DNA of 64,000 bases from Ficedula albicollis (lineage: Eukaryota; Chordata; Aves; Passeriformes; Muscicapidae), in contig NC_021674.1 in NCBI RefSeq assembly GCF_000247815.1, positions 31,649,453 to 31,713,452 on the forward strand, in the 5' to 3' direction. Shown piece by piece: positions 16,301 to 26,756 of the stretch (position 1 is the stretch's first letter; each line of letters opens with the position of its first letter). Position numbers and translations under genes: made by a program. The notes under the pieces are model-generated. The model searched no databases and was not told where the DNA came from. It saw only the letters and a list, made by a program, of their open reading frames with translations.

Positions 16301-19017
16301 CAGGCTCCTGACATCGTGCATTGATTACAAGCCTCCTCCCTTCTCAGGGGCAGCCTGGCTTTCCGGACCCCCCTGCAAGTTTGTCAGGGATGTCGGGACA
16401 CAGAAGGGGTGGTGGAAGACATAACCAGTAGCCCATGACGTGCTAATCCTGGGATTAGCCAGAGTTCAGAGGTTAATTGCAAAGGTGTGGAGAGGAAGAG
16501 GGGTGAACATGGGTAGACCCAAAATGACTCCTCTTCCTAAGCAGCAAGCCTGGCCCCAGGTGGGCTGCAGTTTCTGAAAGACAGTGTGGAGGAGGCAGTA
16601 TTCTAGGAGGATGTGATCTCCCACCTGTGGTGAGAAGGGCTCGTCCCTCACAGTTCCTGACCCATCTCCTAGCCACTGAGCATCTCCTAAGCCCCAGGCC
16701 ATCAAAGTAGCACTGTCTCCCCCACAGGGATGAGGAAACCAAACCCACTGGACTGTGCACAGCTCTAATCTTATCCAGGCTGTGTATGAACGTAAAATGG
16801 GAACGTGCAGGGCAGCTATTTCAGAGGGAGGGGCAGGATTTACAAATCTTCCCACCCAGACTGATTTCTCAGACATCTCTGTGGCAGAGGCATCCCACAG
16901 GGAGATCTGAATGGGCTCACAAGCAGGAAGAAGCATAAACACTTCAACCTCAATTCATTATCTAAAAACATCGCTAATTTGCTCCAGCACAACCCTACCA
17001 AGTGCAGGGTTTTTTTGCTTCCAGGCCATAAAGTGGCTATCTCTGCTGGATACAGCTCTTGGGTTATGTAGCTTTACCCACCTGTGGAGAGCTGTCTGGG
17101 TGCCCAAGCATGGCAGAGGCAGCCCTGTGCTACCCATTGAGCCCTGCTGATCTCAAGGGGAAGAGGGGGAGAGCAGAGGGCCCCTCCCCAGGATCTCCAG
17201 GCAACAGCTCCTGGGGAGTCAGTGCTGCCGGCCCACCAACAGGTTCCTGGCATGCCCCTCGCCCGCCCCATCGCTGCTGCATCCCCGGGGCTTTCCTCTG
17301 GGATGTCATTAGCCAGAAACTGCAGCATATGACCACACATCTGGAAGGAATTAGATGACAAGAGCCTCTGCCAGCTGTCTTCATTTAGGTTTGTTCATAC
17401 TTGGAAGTGCTCTGCAGCGTGATCCGTAAAATAAAAAGTTGTGCTGATTGACACGAGCCAAGGGTTTCCTCTGAGGCGCTCCCTGCCCCCATCGCCTCTG
17501 CCCAGGACGACATGAGTACTTATTACATCCCGGAGGCTGGCTGCGCACTACGGAGGAGGTTGTGTAAGAATAACCATGGCACAGCTGTTAACCATTGCCT
17601 TTCTCCCTGTCAGAGCATGGCCAATTCCAGCATGGACAGGGAGCCCATCAGAGTGCCAACCCTAGCTGACAGTTGGACAGACGCAGTGGCAGCACCAAGC
17701 ATCACCACCTAAGGGGTATCCAATGGATCTTCGGGACAGTTCTGCTGGGAAGCCAGGGCCTGTCCCTCAGGACTCCACCCAATGCTTAGTGCTGCAGTAT
17801 GGGAGCCCCATGGGTTACAGGGCAGCAGGTTCCTTCCCTATCCCTATTTCAGTATGTTTGGCTTCTCCAGCCTCCTTCCCAGATCCCAGTGACCCCCTGA
17901 GTTCATGAGTTTTGTTCTGCTGTGAGAGGGAGGAGAGCCCCCTGCTACAGTAGTCGGGGGGCTGGCCTCTCTCTAGCAGTTCCCACAAACCTTCATATGC
18001 CAAACTAGGACAGCTGGGCAGGTTGTGGTGCCTCTGCTGTAAAGAAGGAGATGGGGAGAAGGACACCAGTGCTGTGAGACACGAGGCACTGGGTAACATA
18101 GGAGACACCATCCTGGCAGTGGTCTATCATTGGGGTTGGGCACGTGCCCGCAACCACAGTGCAGGCATTCCTTACCTGTTAGTTCAGTCTAAATATCCCA
18201 GATACCTGCAACACCACTGAGCTCAGGAAGGGCTGCAGAGCCTACTGGAGAAGCAGATGAGAAGCTTGGGAATCTCCCTTGTTCATTCCACACACCAATT
18301 TCCCATCTTAAACTCTTTTTGCAGGCTGGCCTCTGGGAGATTAACAAGGTCTGAGGTCAACCAAAGGAGGCTATCAGGAGAGTAGTGTCTAATCTTCACT
18401 GACTCTTCATGGATTTGTCAACAGACTTTGGATCAGCTGTTCCCAATCTAAAAATCCAAGTCCCACACACGAAGTGAGGGGCTGCTGGGAAAATAGCTGA
18501 TCTTTTTTTAGGATCTCCCAGGGTTGGATCCTTCCCTCAAATGATGCAGCAGAACAGGAGCAGCTAACGTCTGAGTTCTTCCCAAGAACTGAATTCTTCC
18601 CAAGAAACAGGATGTTGCTTTGGGGAGGGCAATGAGGAAGGGTGATGCTGGCAGAGTATGTACTCCTGCAAGAGAGCCATGTGCTCACACAGCCAGGTAC
18701 AGCTTTGTTCAGCTTCTATAGGGTGCCCAAAAGCAGCACAAGGGGCTCACAACAGAGCCAGGGTGATTGTCTTGGCTGTGTGACACATGATCTCCCAACG
18801 AGGCTGCCATTGCTGGGCCCCCGCCAAGGCATTGCGTTCCTAAGGACATGGCTTCAATTAATGTATTTTCTTCCCCATTTTGTTTAAAATTGGGGTTGAG
18901 CTGCTTCTAAACAGATGTGTTGGGGTAGCCAAATATTTGTGCTTTTGCTGGCTGCTTGTTTGGCATCCATGCCTGGCTAATGCTAAAATATTCTTTCCTC
19001 CCACGGGCAGTGAGTGA
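7366..19017. other. Intergenic, no gene recognised
   Basis: About 11.6 kb of mixed-composition DNA in which no frame longer than about 160 codons occurs, and none resembles a known family or shows consistent splice signals. A weak trace of possible old CR1 sequence may be present around 8080-8220 but is too diverged to call. Stretches around 14180-14380 and 17280-17500 look like single-copy sequence with retained CG dinucleotides and homeobox- or GATA-like words (for example AATAATGGCGATAA). They are discussed as possible conserved non-coding elements. Confidence 0.4.
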
Positions 19018-19331
19018 GAAGCAGTTCAGGGAATGTGGTGAGTACCCTCCACTCAAATGCCCAGAGAATCACATTCAGACAGGTCCCTGCCGCCACAATG
19101 TCTTATCTGCAACCCAGCTATGTCAGCTACATGCTATGGAAGCACAAAGCAGTTCAGTGAATGTGGTGGGTACCCTCCACTCAAATGCCCAGAGAATCAC
19201 AGAAGCAGTTCAGGGAATGTGGTGAGTACCCTCCACTCAAATGCCCAGAGAATCACATTCAGACAGGTCCCTGCCGCCACAATGTCTTATCTGCAACCCA
19301 GCTATGTCAGCTACATGCTATGGAAGCACAG
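19018..19331. repeat. Nested tandem duplication, period 184 bp
   Basis: A unit of 184 bp (19018-19201) is followed by a partial second copy (19202 to about 19331). Inside the first unit, a shorter piece starting AAGCAGTTCAG recurs at 19147, so the start of the unit occurs three times (19018, 19147, 19202). The copies are nearly identical, differing at sites such as GGGAATGTGGTGAGTACC against GTGAATGTGGTGGGTACC. Frames through the repeat on the plus strand read the same peptide twice but stop soon after, and no protein family is implied. Confidence 0.92.
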
Positions 19332-19799
19332 GAAACATGAAAGCAATTTTTCCCCTGGGAAACTCAGGAAAAGAGTGCCGAGCACTGGAAGGAGTGGGGA
19401 AGGATCATCCTGGTGCAGGAACAGCAAGCAAAGCCATCCTGCACTCACTCTGCTATCCTGCAGCCCACACCGAGAGCAACCAGAGGAGCAAACTCCCATC
19501 AGAAGGGTTCCACTGGCCCCTGTCAGGGTGTCACAGCCCCACACAGCCCCAGGACCCTGGGTTTTTTCAAGCCAAGTAACTGTGTCAGGATTTGTCCGTT
19601 CTGTGGAGGGAGATGGCTTTGGAGATACCCTGAACTGCAGGAAATGTAAGGATGCACTGGAGAAAAAGACACCACTGGGTACAACAAGGCCAGCGCCTTC
19701 TGCCCCTGTGCTCACCGCAGGGATAGAACCGACAAAACACAGCAAAGTCCTCAGGGACTTCCACCCACTCAGCGACATTCTCAGCCCTGGCTCGTCCAG
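19332..19799. other. Intergenic, nothing recognised
   Basis: Unique-looking sequence between the nested duplication and the CpG-rich block. Frames here are continuations of the repeat frame and carry no recognisable domain. Confidence 0.4.
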
Positions 19800-20220
19800 G
19801 AATGTGTCTTAGGAGACGATTTCCAGCTGCCTGGAAGGCGGCTTCTCCGCACGCAAGCGCTGGGGCCGGGCGCTGGGAGCTCCCCCTGCTCTGTCCCCGG
19901 GGCAGGACCCCAGGGCTGTGATTCAGCCGCAGGTGGCCGCAGGGACAGCGGATGGAGCGCGGATGGAGGCTGAGCGCTGCGTGCCTCGGAGCAGCGTGCA
20001 GACACCCTGCGAGCCGGGGCAGCGTCGCCAGCACGGCGTCAGCCCGGGATGGGGAACGCGCCAGCGGCACAGACCCGGGGAAAACCTCTGCCTGTCCCGT
20101 CCTTCGCTCGGGAGGCGTGAGGAACAGCATCGGCAACTCCCTCCTCCTTCCTCCCCGTGCAGACACAGCCCTATTCGTGCTGGCAGAATACAGAAAACCG
20201 CAGGCAGTTTCGGAGCTGGA
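19800..20220. promoter_or_regulatory. CpG-island-like block without a recognised gene
   Basis: The block is rich in CG dinucleotides (for example CTCCGCACGCAAGCGCTGG, GGCCGGGCGCTGGG, GATGGAGCGCGGATGG, GCGAGCCGGGGCAGCGTCG, GGGAACGCGCCAGCGG), whereas the DNA on either side is CG-poor. No TATA box or start exon of a known gene is recognised. Open frames of 140-190 codons exist on both strands, but GC-rich DNA produces such frames by chance. It may mark the promoter of an unannotated non-coding RNA or a distal regulatory island. Confidence 0.5.
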
Positions 20221-20948
20221 AAGGGGGCTGTCTCCACAGACTGCAGCCTCCTAGCACGCTTGGCCACGTGCAGGGTTGAACACAGCCCCCTGCCCTCACA
20301 AGTGGTCACTCCAAAGCTGCCAGAGCCTGACACGCCACCTTGACTCTGCAATGACCGGTGGAGAGAGCATTAAACCAACTGCTCGGGCACAGCAACCTGA
20401 TCCAACCCTACCCGGTCATGCACCTGGACACTCATCCATGATGCAGGCAACCAGGCTAGAAACAGTCCTAGCACATCCTCTGGCCCTGAGCCTGTGGCAC
20501 CATGGTGGGAAGAAGACATTTCATCATTGCAAGCTATCCCTTTTGCTAAGGGATAACCCATGATGCTACAGGTTCACCCCAATGCCAGGCTAGCTAAACC
20601 CTCCCTGCCTCCTGCCACCTTTTTCTCCCTCTCACCCATTTCCCAGGTTCCTCTTTTCTCACTTACCACTGTCAGAGTCCAGATGCTCAGGACAGACCCG
20701 GATATCAAAGGACAAAGCATACCAGTCAGGTCATTCCCTGGATACCCATCAGCAGCTATTTGGGTCTCACTCATGAGCTGATTCTTGCTGGTGGCTTATA
20801 CAGCCACCAAACTCTCAAATCTGTGATTGCAGCCCCACAAGATGAGGTGTTGTGATCTTGAGGAAGAGAGACATTTTACACCAGTCCCTTCACAAAGTGT
20901 TTAATATTACTGTAAAATTCACCCTTGAGCCATCAGCACCTCAGCAGT
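20221..20948. other. Intergenic, nothing recognised
   Basis: Non-coding DNA with ordinary composition. No frame, repeat family or regulatory block was recognised. Confidence 0.4.
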
Positions 20949-21056
20949 GTGTCAAGCCATAGAAAGCCCTTCCTTACCCAAAACTGCAGGGTCAGGAGCT
21001 GACCGTGTCAAGCCATAGAAAGCCCTTACCCAAAACTGCAGGGTCAGGAGCTGACC
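20949..21056. repeat. 56-bp tandem duplication (2 copies)
   Basis: Copy 1 spans 20949-21004 and copy 2 spans 21005-21056, both starting GTGTCAAGCCATAGAAAGCC and ending GGTCAGGAGCTGACC. The second copy lacks four bases (TTCC) present in the first. Otherwise they are identical, which suggests a recent duplication. Confidence 0.93.
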
Positions 21057-21409
21057 CTGGAGTATGTCTCTTGCTATGCTTTCACATAGGGTTTTTGAGT
21101 TTGATGCCAACTCTTTGGACCCAGGTCCTTCTAAGCTTCCTCTGATCTCTGTGTCAGCTTCAGTGTCTTTCCTATATTATTTTGTTTTCCCTCATTTCCC
21201 TGAAACAGGACCCAGTCTTGTCCTCCAGCAGCAGACCTGAGCAGATGAGATACCACAAAGCTTTACCTCAGAGACAAGCAAGTTATTTTCAACAGCAGTT
21301 CAGATGCCAAACTGACTGTGTGGGTCTGGCTTGCAGTGCTTTCCAGCTGGAGGTCTGCCCTAGGCCTGATACTGAGGTGCTCACTCACACTGGAGTCTAA
21401 TGCAGCTCA
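21057..21409. other. Intergenic, nothing recognised
   Basis: Short unique-looking interval between a tandem duplication and a CR1 fragment. No coding or RNA feature is seen. Confidence 0.4.
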
Positions 21410-21567
21410 CACAGACTCAGCATCCCACCCCTGGAAGTGTCCAAGGCCAGGTTGGATGGAGCTCTGAGCAAGGTGTCCCTGTCCATGGCAGGGGGGATGG
21501 AAGTAGATGATCTTTAAGGTTCCTTCCAATCTGAATCATCCTGTGAATCTATAATTCTATTATTCCA
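21410..21567 (+). mobile_element. CR1 LINE 3'-end fragment
   Basis: The sequence follows the 3' end of avian CR1. It has CCTGGAAGTGTCCAAGGCC, then GTTGGATGGAGCTCTGAGCA, CCCTGTCCATGGCAGGGGG, GATGATCTTTAAGGTTCC and TTCCAATCTGAATCATCC, ending in short ATTCTAT-type repeats at about 21549-21567. CR1 is a non-LTR retrotransposon whose copies are usually 5'-truncated, as here, where only the last 160 bases or so are present. There is no target-site duplication that I can define with confidence. Confidence 0.85.
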
Positions 21568-23314
21568 TGAGCTGCTTTTGGCAGTGGATGGGTCCAAACA
21601 ATAAGAGATGAGAATCAGTGGCAAAGAGGAAGTGGCTGGTAGGATATGCTGGTTGAAGGCAAATGGTTGGCACTTGTGGTCAAGCTGGTCAGAGATGTAG
21701 AGCCAGAGGGTTAGAACGGTCCATCTCAATGGGACACAGAGCAGCACCAAACTCCTCCTCACTGCTCATGGCAGCTCAGTGCCACCAAGAGCTTGTCAGA
21801 ATGTCCACCTAGCTCCCTTCCCTTTCTGTTCACTGAAGTCTTACCTTGTCTCCTCTGCCCGGGAAGGCCAAGGGAAGAGAACAATGGTGCAGCAACCTCA
21901 ATCACAGCACTATACCCCAGCAACACCCTGCAGCCTCCATATACATCCCACAGACTATAGAACGGGTTCCCACCAGCTGATCATGGCTGGCATCCATCCC
22001 TTCACCACGTGGAACCTCTGCCTCTCTAGTCCTCCAAGTTCAACATGTCAGGAGACCAGACCATCTTCCCCTTGCTGTCCAACTCTTAAGCCCTTAAATA
22101 TGCAAGTACAAAGGGGTGACATGTAAAGTGTTAAAGAACACTCCTGCTGATCCCATGTCTGGGTCAGCACTGGCTCCTTCCACAGATGGGCCTTTGAAGG
22201 AAAGGCCACAGAGCCCAGGAATATTCAGTTTCTCACCTGCACTGTACATCACTGTGGGCCCTCTCCCACCAACAAAGACATGGCCATGTTGTGGGTGTGC
22301 CCCACAGCAGCACATCTGTAACCCAGCTGTGCACCACTGGCAGCACTGGCAGCATTCAGAGCCACCTGAGGGGAGAGGGATCACCAGACTATGTACTGTA
22401 TGGGCTGTTCCTCCAACTCTGAGCAAGGAGATGGTGCCCCCTCTCAGCCTTTGAGACAGGAACTGGCTGGTCCTCTGTGGAGAATCCCACTGCCATAGCA
22501 GGGCTTTGTGTCTGGATGCCACTACATAGGAGGATCCAGTGAGGAGGGAGGATGGTGGAGAGACATTGCTTTTTCCCTGATCACCAACTCACTCACAAGC
22601 TCATCATGGTGCCCCAGACAGGTCAAACTCCAGAAAGTGCTTCTCCCCAAACATGCACCAGGATGAATTCCTTCCCTCTTAGCAGAAATGTCTCATGATA
22701 AAACAGGACTTCCCCTGTTTCCTCAATACCTGTGATTTAGGGCTTTGATTGCCCAACGCTTGTGTGATGGGCTTAAAGAGAAGGGGAGGGAGGTCAAGCC
22801 AGTGTCCTCAGAACTTGATGACCATCATACCCAAAAAGCCTCAAGCATGTCTTGGAGGTCTGCCCTGAGTCATTCCCTGCTGAACTCAACAGAGCTGTAC
22901 AGTAAACATCCCACTCTTCAAGCCAGCAACGTCAGATGCTGACTGTCCTGACTGGCTGCTCACACACACTATTCACGTATTACTAGAGAGCACTCACAGA
23001 TCTGTCACAGCATCAGAGTGGGATTGTATTTTTCCAGTCTGTTGTGACTCACTGGTGAGCAAATGGGGACGTGCAGATTGTGTCTGGTGATGTTGTGACA
23101 TGCTACACACATCTGGGGGAGTAATTAGATCTGTGGCCAAACTCTAACCTCAGCCTTCCTCTGTGGTCCCACACTCAACCTGGAAGCCAGAGATTGAGGG
23201 CATAATTTGGCCTTGCTGACCCAGGTTGGGGAGACTCAGTTCGAGGACAAAAGATAATACTCTGATGTTCATTTTAGCCCTTACCAGCCAGTGCCTTAGA
23301 GGCAGTGTGAATGC
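21568..23314. other. Intergenic, nothing recognised
   Basis: Non-coding DNA without recognised gene, repeat family or island. Frames of up to 142 codons overlap on both strands near 22094-22522 and lack family features. Confidence 0.4.
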
Positions 23315-23485
23315 TGGTGAGATGATGAGATGATGAGAGGGGGAAGGATGCTGGTGAGGCCCAGCAGCACACATCATGTTGTGTGTCCCCAGGGTGCACT
23401 TGGTGAGATGATGAGATGATGAGAGGGGCAAGGATGCTGGTGAGGTCCAGCAACACACATCATGTTGTGTGTCCCCAGGGTGCAC
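23315..23485. repeat. 86-bp tandem duplication (2 copies)
   Basis: Copy 1 is 23315-23400 and copy 2 is 23401-23485. Both begin TGGTGAGATGATGAGATGAT, pass through CACATCATGTTGTGTGTCC and end AGGGTGCAC. Only a handful of substitutions separate them. The unit itself begins with a small GATGA repeat. Confidence 0.93.
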
Positions 23486-24859
23486 CATTCCCAGCCCCAA
23501 ATGCCCCCATCATTCTCCCCAGATCCTCAGCTCTGTGGCATGTCAGGCAGCGCATTTTCCAGTGGGTGCAGCCACCTTATGCTCAGCTACAGGAAATGAG
23601 GCCTCATTCCTCTGGAGTTCCATGCTGGACAGGCAGAGATGAAATCCTCCAAAATTTGCTCATAAAAGACCTTTTCTCTTTCCTTTGCCTTTCCATACCC
23701 TCCATCTCTGTCTCCCCACCTCTGACAGCCCTGCTGTACTCCCAAGAAGGAGGCAATGATAACAGCAGAGCTGGATAACATCACCTCTCTGATGCCTAGA
23801 AAGCCTTTGGTATGTTTGCTGAGTGCTGTCTCGGGATAGCTGCAGTCCATGCTCAGGCAGGCTGACACACAGGGGAGGGTCTCTGCTGCCCAGAGCTCCG
23901 GTGGGGAGGATTGGGATTCTCCAGACTGGGCAAGGTGTGAGCAGACTGGGCCTCTGCAGATAAATTCCAGGGGTGCAGCTGCTAAGGAACAGGGTGGGGG
24001 AGACCGCCCAGCTTGGCAGGGGAATCCTTCTAGATGAAGAAAGGCTGTAGTTTAAAAAATGCAAAATTTTCCCATATTTCCCTACCAGTGCATCACCTAC
24101 TCCACCTCAGTTAACATCAGACCTTGGGGAGCACACAAGGCACAGGACAGGCAGCAGCAGGGCAAACCCACACACCCTCTAGCAGTTTCACCATCACCCA
24201 CCAGTTCACACCAGTGAATGATCCTCCCTGGCTGCCAAAACACCACTGTTTTTTTGGTGGGAAGGGCTGCTGCAGGGCCATAGGATAGATGCTGCCTCCT
24301 CCCAGTTTTGCCAACAGCAAGGTCAGAGAAACTCAAATCTACAAACAGACCACATCCATTTTGAAAAATTCTTTCATCCTTTCTAACAGGATATATTGAG
24401 GATATCTGTGCTCCTATGCTGTGCATTAAAGCTAAAATAAGGCTAGGCTGGCAAAACTTGCCCAGGCTATTATGGCTTGGCACAGCTAGGGACCTTTGGT
24501 TTGGGGGTTTCACGTGATTGTCTTTCAGCAGCTCTTGAACACACAAAACATGAAAGTAGAGAGCTGCTCAACCTCTGCTCTCCACAGAGGAAGCAGAAGT
24601 GAGTGTTTGCAGGCTGTTTTCAGAGAAGTGAAGCCCACCCCAGCCCAGTCCTCAGCCCTCCCCTTCACTCCTCCCAGCAAAAGGGCTCCAGGCCCCAGCT
24701 GTTTCTCTACCCCAGCTGCCTCACCAGATGTTGGTCATTAACAGGGACCAGTGTGAAGCAGGGCTGGCCTCTGGGAGCAGCCTCCCTGTGCTGCTAGTGG
24801 CCGTGTGTGTGAGCGGGAGTGTGTGTGTGCAAGCCAGCGTGTGTGTGTGCAAGCGTCTT
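23486..24859. other. Intergenic, nothing recognised
   Basis: Ordinary non-coding composition. A short GT-rich patch is present at about 24804-24855 (GTGTGTGTG words repeated three times). No gene is supported. Confidence 0.4.
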
Positions 24860-25009
24860 CAGGGGCTGCAGTGACTGCTCCTTTGGCCTGCTGCCACAGG
24901 TGAAACATCTTTCTTGCACACTCATGCTCTTGTCTCCAGGGGCTGCAGCGACTGCTCCTTTGGCCTGCTGCCACATGTGAAACATCTTTCTTGCACACTC
25001 ATGCTCTTG
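24860..25009. repeat. 77-bp tandem duplication (2 copies)
   Basis: Copy 1 is 24860-24936 and copy 2 starts at 24937 and ends at about 25009. Shared words in order are CAGGGGCTGCAG, GACTGCTCCTTTGGCCTGCT, GTGAAACATCTTTCTTGCAC and ACTCATGCTCTTG. It follows directly after the GT-rich patch. Confidence 0.93.
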
Positions 25010-26680
25010 GCTTTTTGTTCACCCTTGCCCCCTCGCTGTTTTGTAAAGCCCAGGCTCATCTGACTCAACAGCTGAGCTATCCAGAGGCCAGGATCTGGAA
25101 GTGTCCCTCCTCCTGCTCAGCTGTGTTCACATCCAGCATACGGTGCTTTCCCAGTGCACAGAGGTGCCACCTTCTGATGCCATTTCTGCCGTACTCATTT
25201 GGCTCTTGCTCTTGTCAGCCCTCTCAGACACACACATGAAAAGCCCAGCCTTCTGATTCATCTGCCGTGGGTCCTGAGGAAAATCAATCTTCAGCTTTTG
25301 TTTTCAGAGGATGGAGCGGGAACTGTTTATTCACCGAGATGATTGAGTCATTTTTCTCTCCTTTACACCAGTAACGGAAAACCATTTCAAAGGAAAAGGA
25401 GTGGGACCGGATCTGGCATCAGACGAAAGTTGAATGAACCCAGACAAGAATCAAAGGAAAACAAAGCTTTTGGGTGGCTTGTCCATAATACTGATCATTC
25501 CTGACCCAAGTTTTCTACCACCACAATCAGAAAAAGACTCTCCATTAAGGATAAAGCTGCAGCCTCAGAATCCTGGCTCCTCATCCCCTCTCCTGGCCAC
25601 CTAACCTCAACCCCTCCCACTGCTAGGACATGATTTCAGCAGTCCTGCCTTCCAGGGGCCTGCTTCATCTATCAGGTCAATTAATCTCCTAATGCTGGAA
25701 GGGAAGCTCTGGAGTCCTGCTCTGGTTGTTTGGCATTAGTATTTGGAAGAACTTTTGTTCCACCCACTGAACGCAGCAGGGGCTGTGGAGGCACCTAGGG
25801 ATAAAGCAAAAAGTGCCACTAACTTCATCCATACACATGACCCCTTCAAAACATGGACACAGGGTCCTCAGCTCATGCCCAGCTTGATGCCAGCAGGATT
25901 TGAGGTCGAGCACCTCAGAAGGACGGAGGAAGAGTCTTTGACTCAAACTGAAAGTGCAATAGCATTATCTTTAATATGAAGGCTTTTTCTTCTCAAATAT
26001 TTGTCTGATCTTAAAGTCTCCTCCATTTGGCATTTCCACATTGCAGCAGATGTGCAGCAGACACTGGGTGGCTGCTTAGGAAGATGAGCAGAGTCTTGTT
26101 GCCCTTCTTGCTGCAGGACCCATGGCAATCACTGCTGTTCAGTCATCAGGAGCAGCACCTGGGAGGTGGCTGCTAGTGCTCAGTGGCTGATAGATTTAGC
26201 ACTTCCAAAACATTCTTGGCCACAGTGGATCAGTGGTCCTAAGGTTGGCCTCAGCTCCCACATGGGCCTCTTCTTTCAGCAAAAAAATAAGCAGAGGTTG
26301 CAAAGCCATGGACAATGTATTTACAAAAACCTGTGTTGCTAAGCAGAGACGCAGCTGGGATTGACACCAGTTGAAGTCTCCCTCACTCCCCCTTGGCTCT
26401 GTTCCCAGATATAGCGAGTTGCATTCAAGGAGCTGAGGGGTCCTGCTGCCAGATCTGCATCCAACAGAACAAGCACAGGGACAACCCATGGTATAACCCC
26501 CAGGACTGGAAATGTCATCATTGACTTCACTGGGTGCATTTCACTGCTCTCCAGAACCCCACAGAGCGACTTGCTGACATCCTTGCTATGGGCGGGCTTG
26601 GCAGAGGCAATGGGGGTAAGGCCAAGACCAGCCAGCAGCCTGGGGAAGGTCAGCATGGTTTCCACATGTTAGTCCTTCTC
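25010..26680. other. Intergenic; one possible regulatory stretch
   Basis: No gene or recognised repeat. The part at about 25250-25470 looks like constrained single-copy DNA, with an AP-1-like TGAGTCA word (within GATGATTGAGTCATTT) and HMG-box-like AACAAAG words. This is a visual impression, not a measured conservation signal. Confidence 0.35.
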
Positions 26681-26756
26681 AGTCCATCTTTGCTGCTCAA
26701 AAGTCTCAAGTGCCCTCAGGAGTCCATCTTTGCTGCTCAAAAGTCTCAAGTGCTCT
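26681..26756. repeat. 40-bp tandem duplication (2 copies)
   Basis: The unit starting AGTCCATCTTTGCTGCTCAA and continuing AAGTCTCAAGTGC occurs at 26681 and again at 26721. The two copies differ by about one base over the shared 34 or so bases. Confidence 0.92.

Noticed and set aside
19057..19812. 251-codon frame through the nested repeat
   Set aside because: The repeated peptide results from the DNA duplication. The frame has no domain and competes with a 155-codon frame on the opposite strand.
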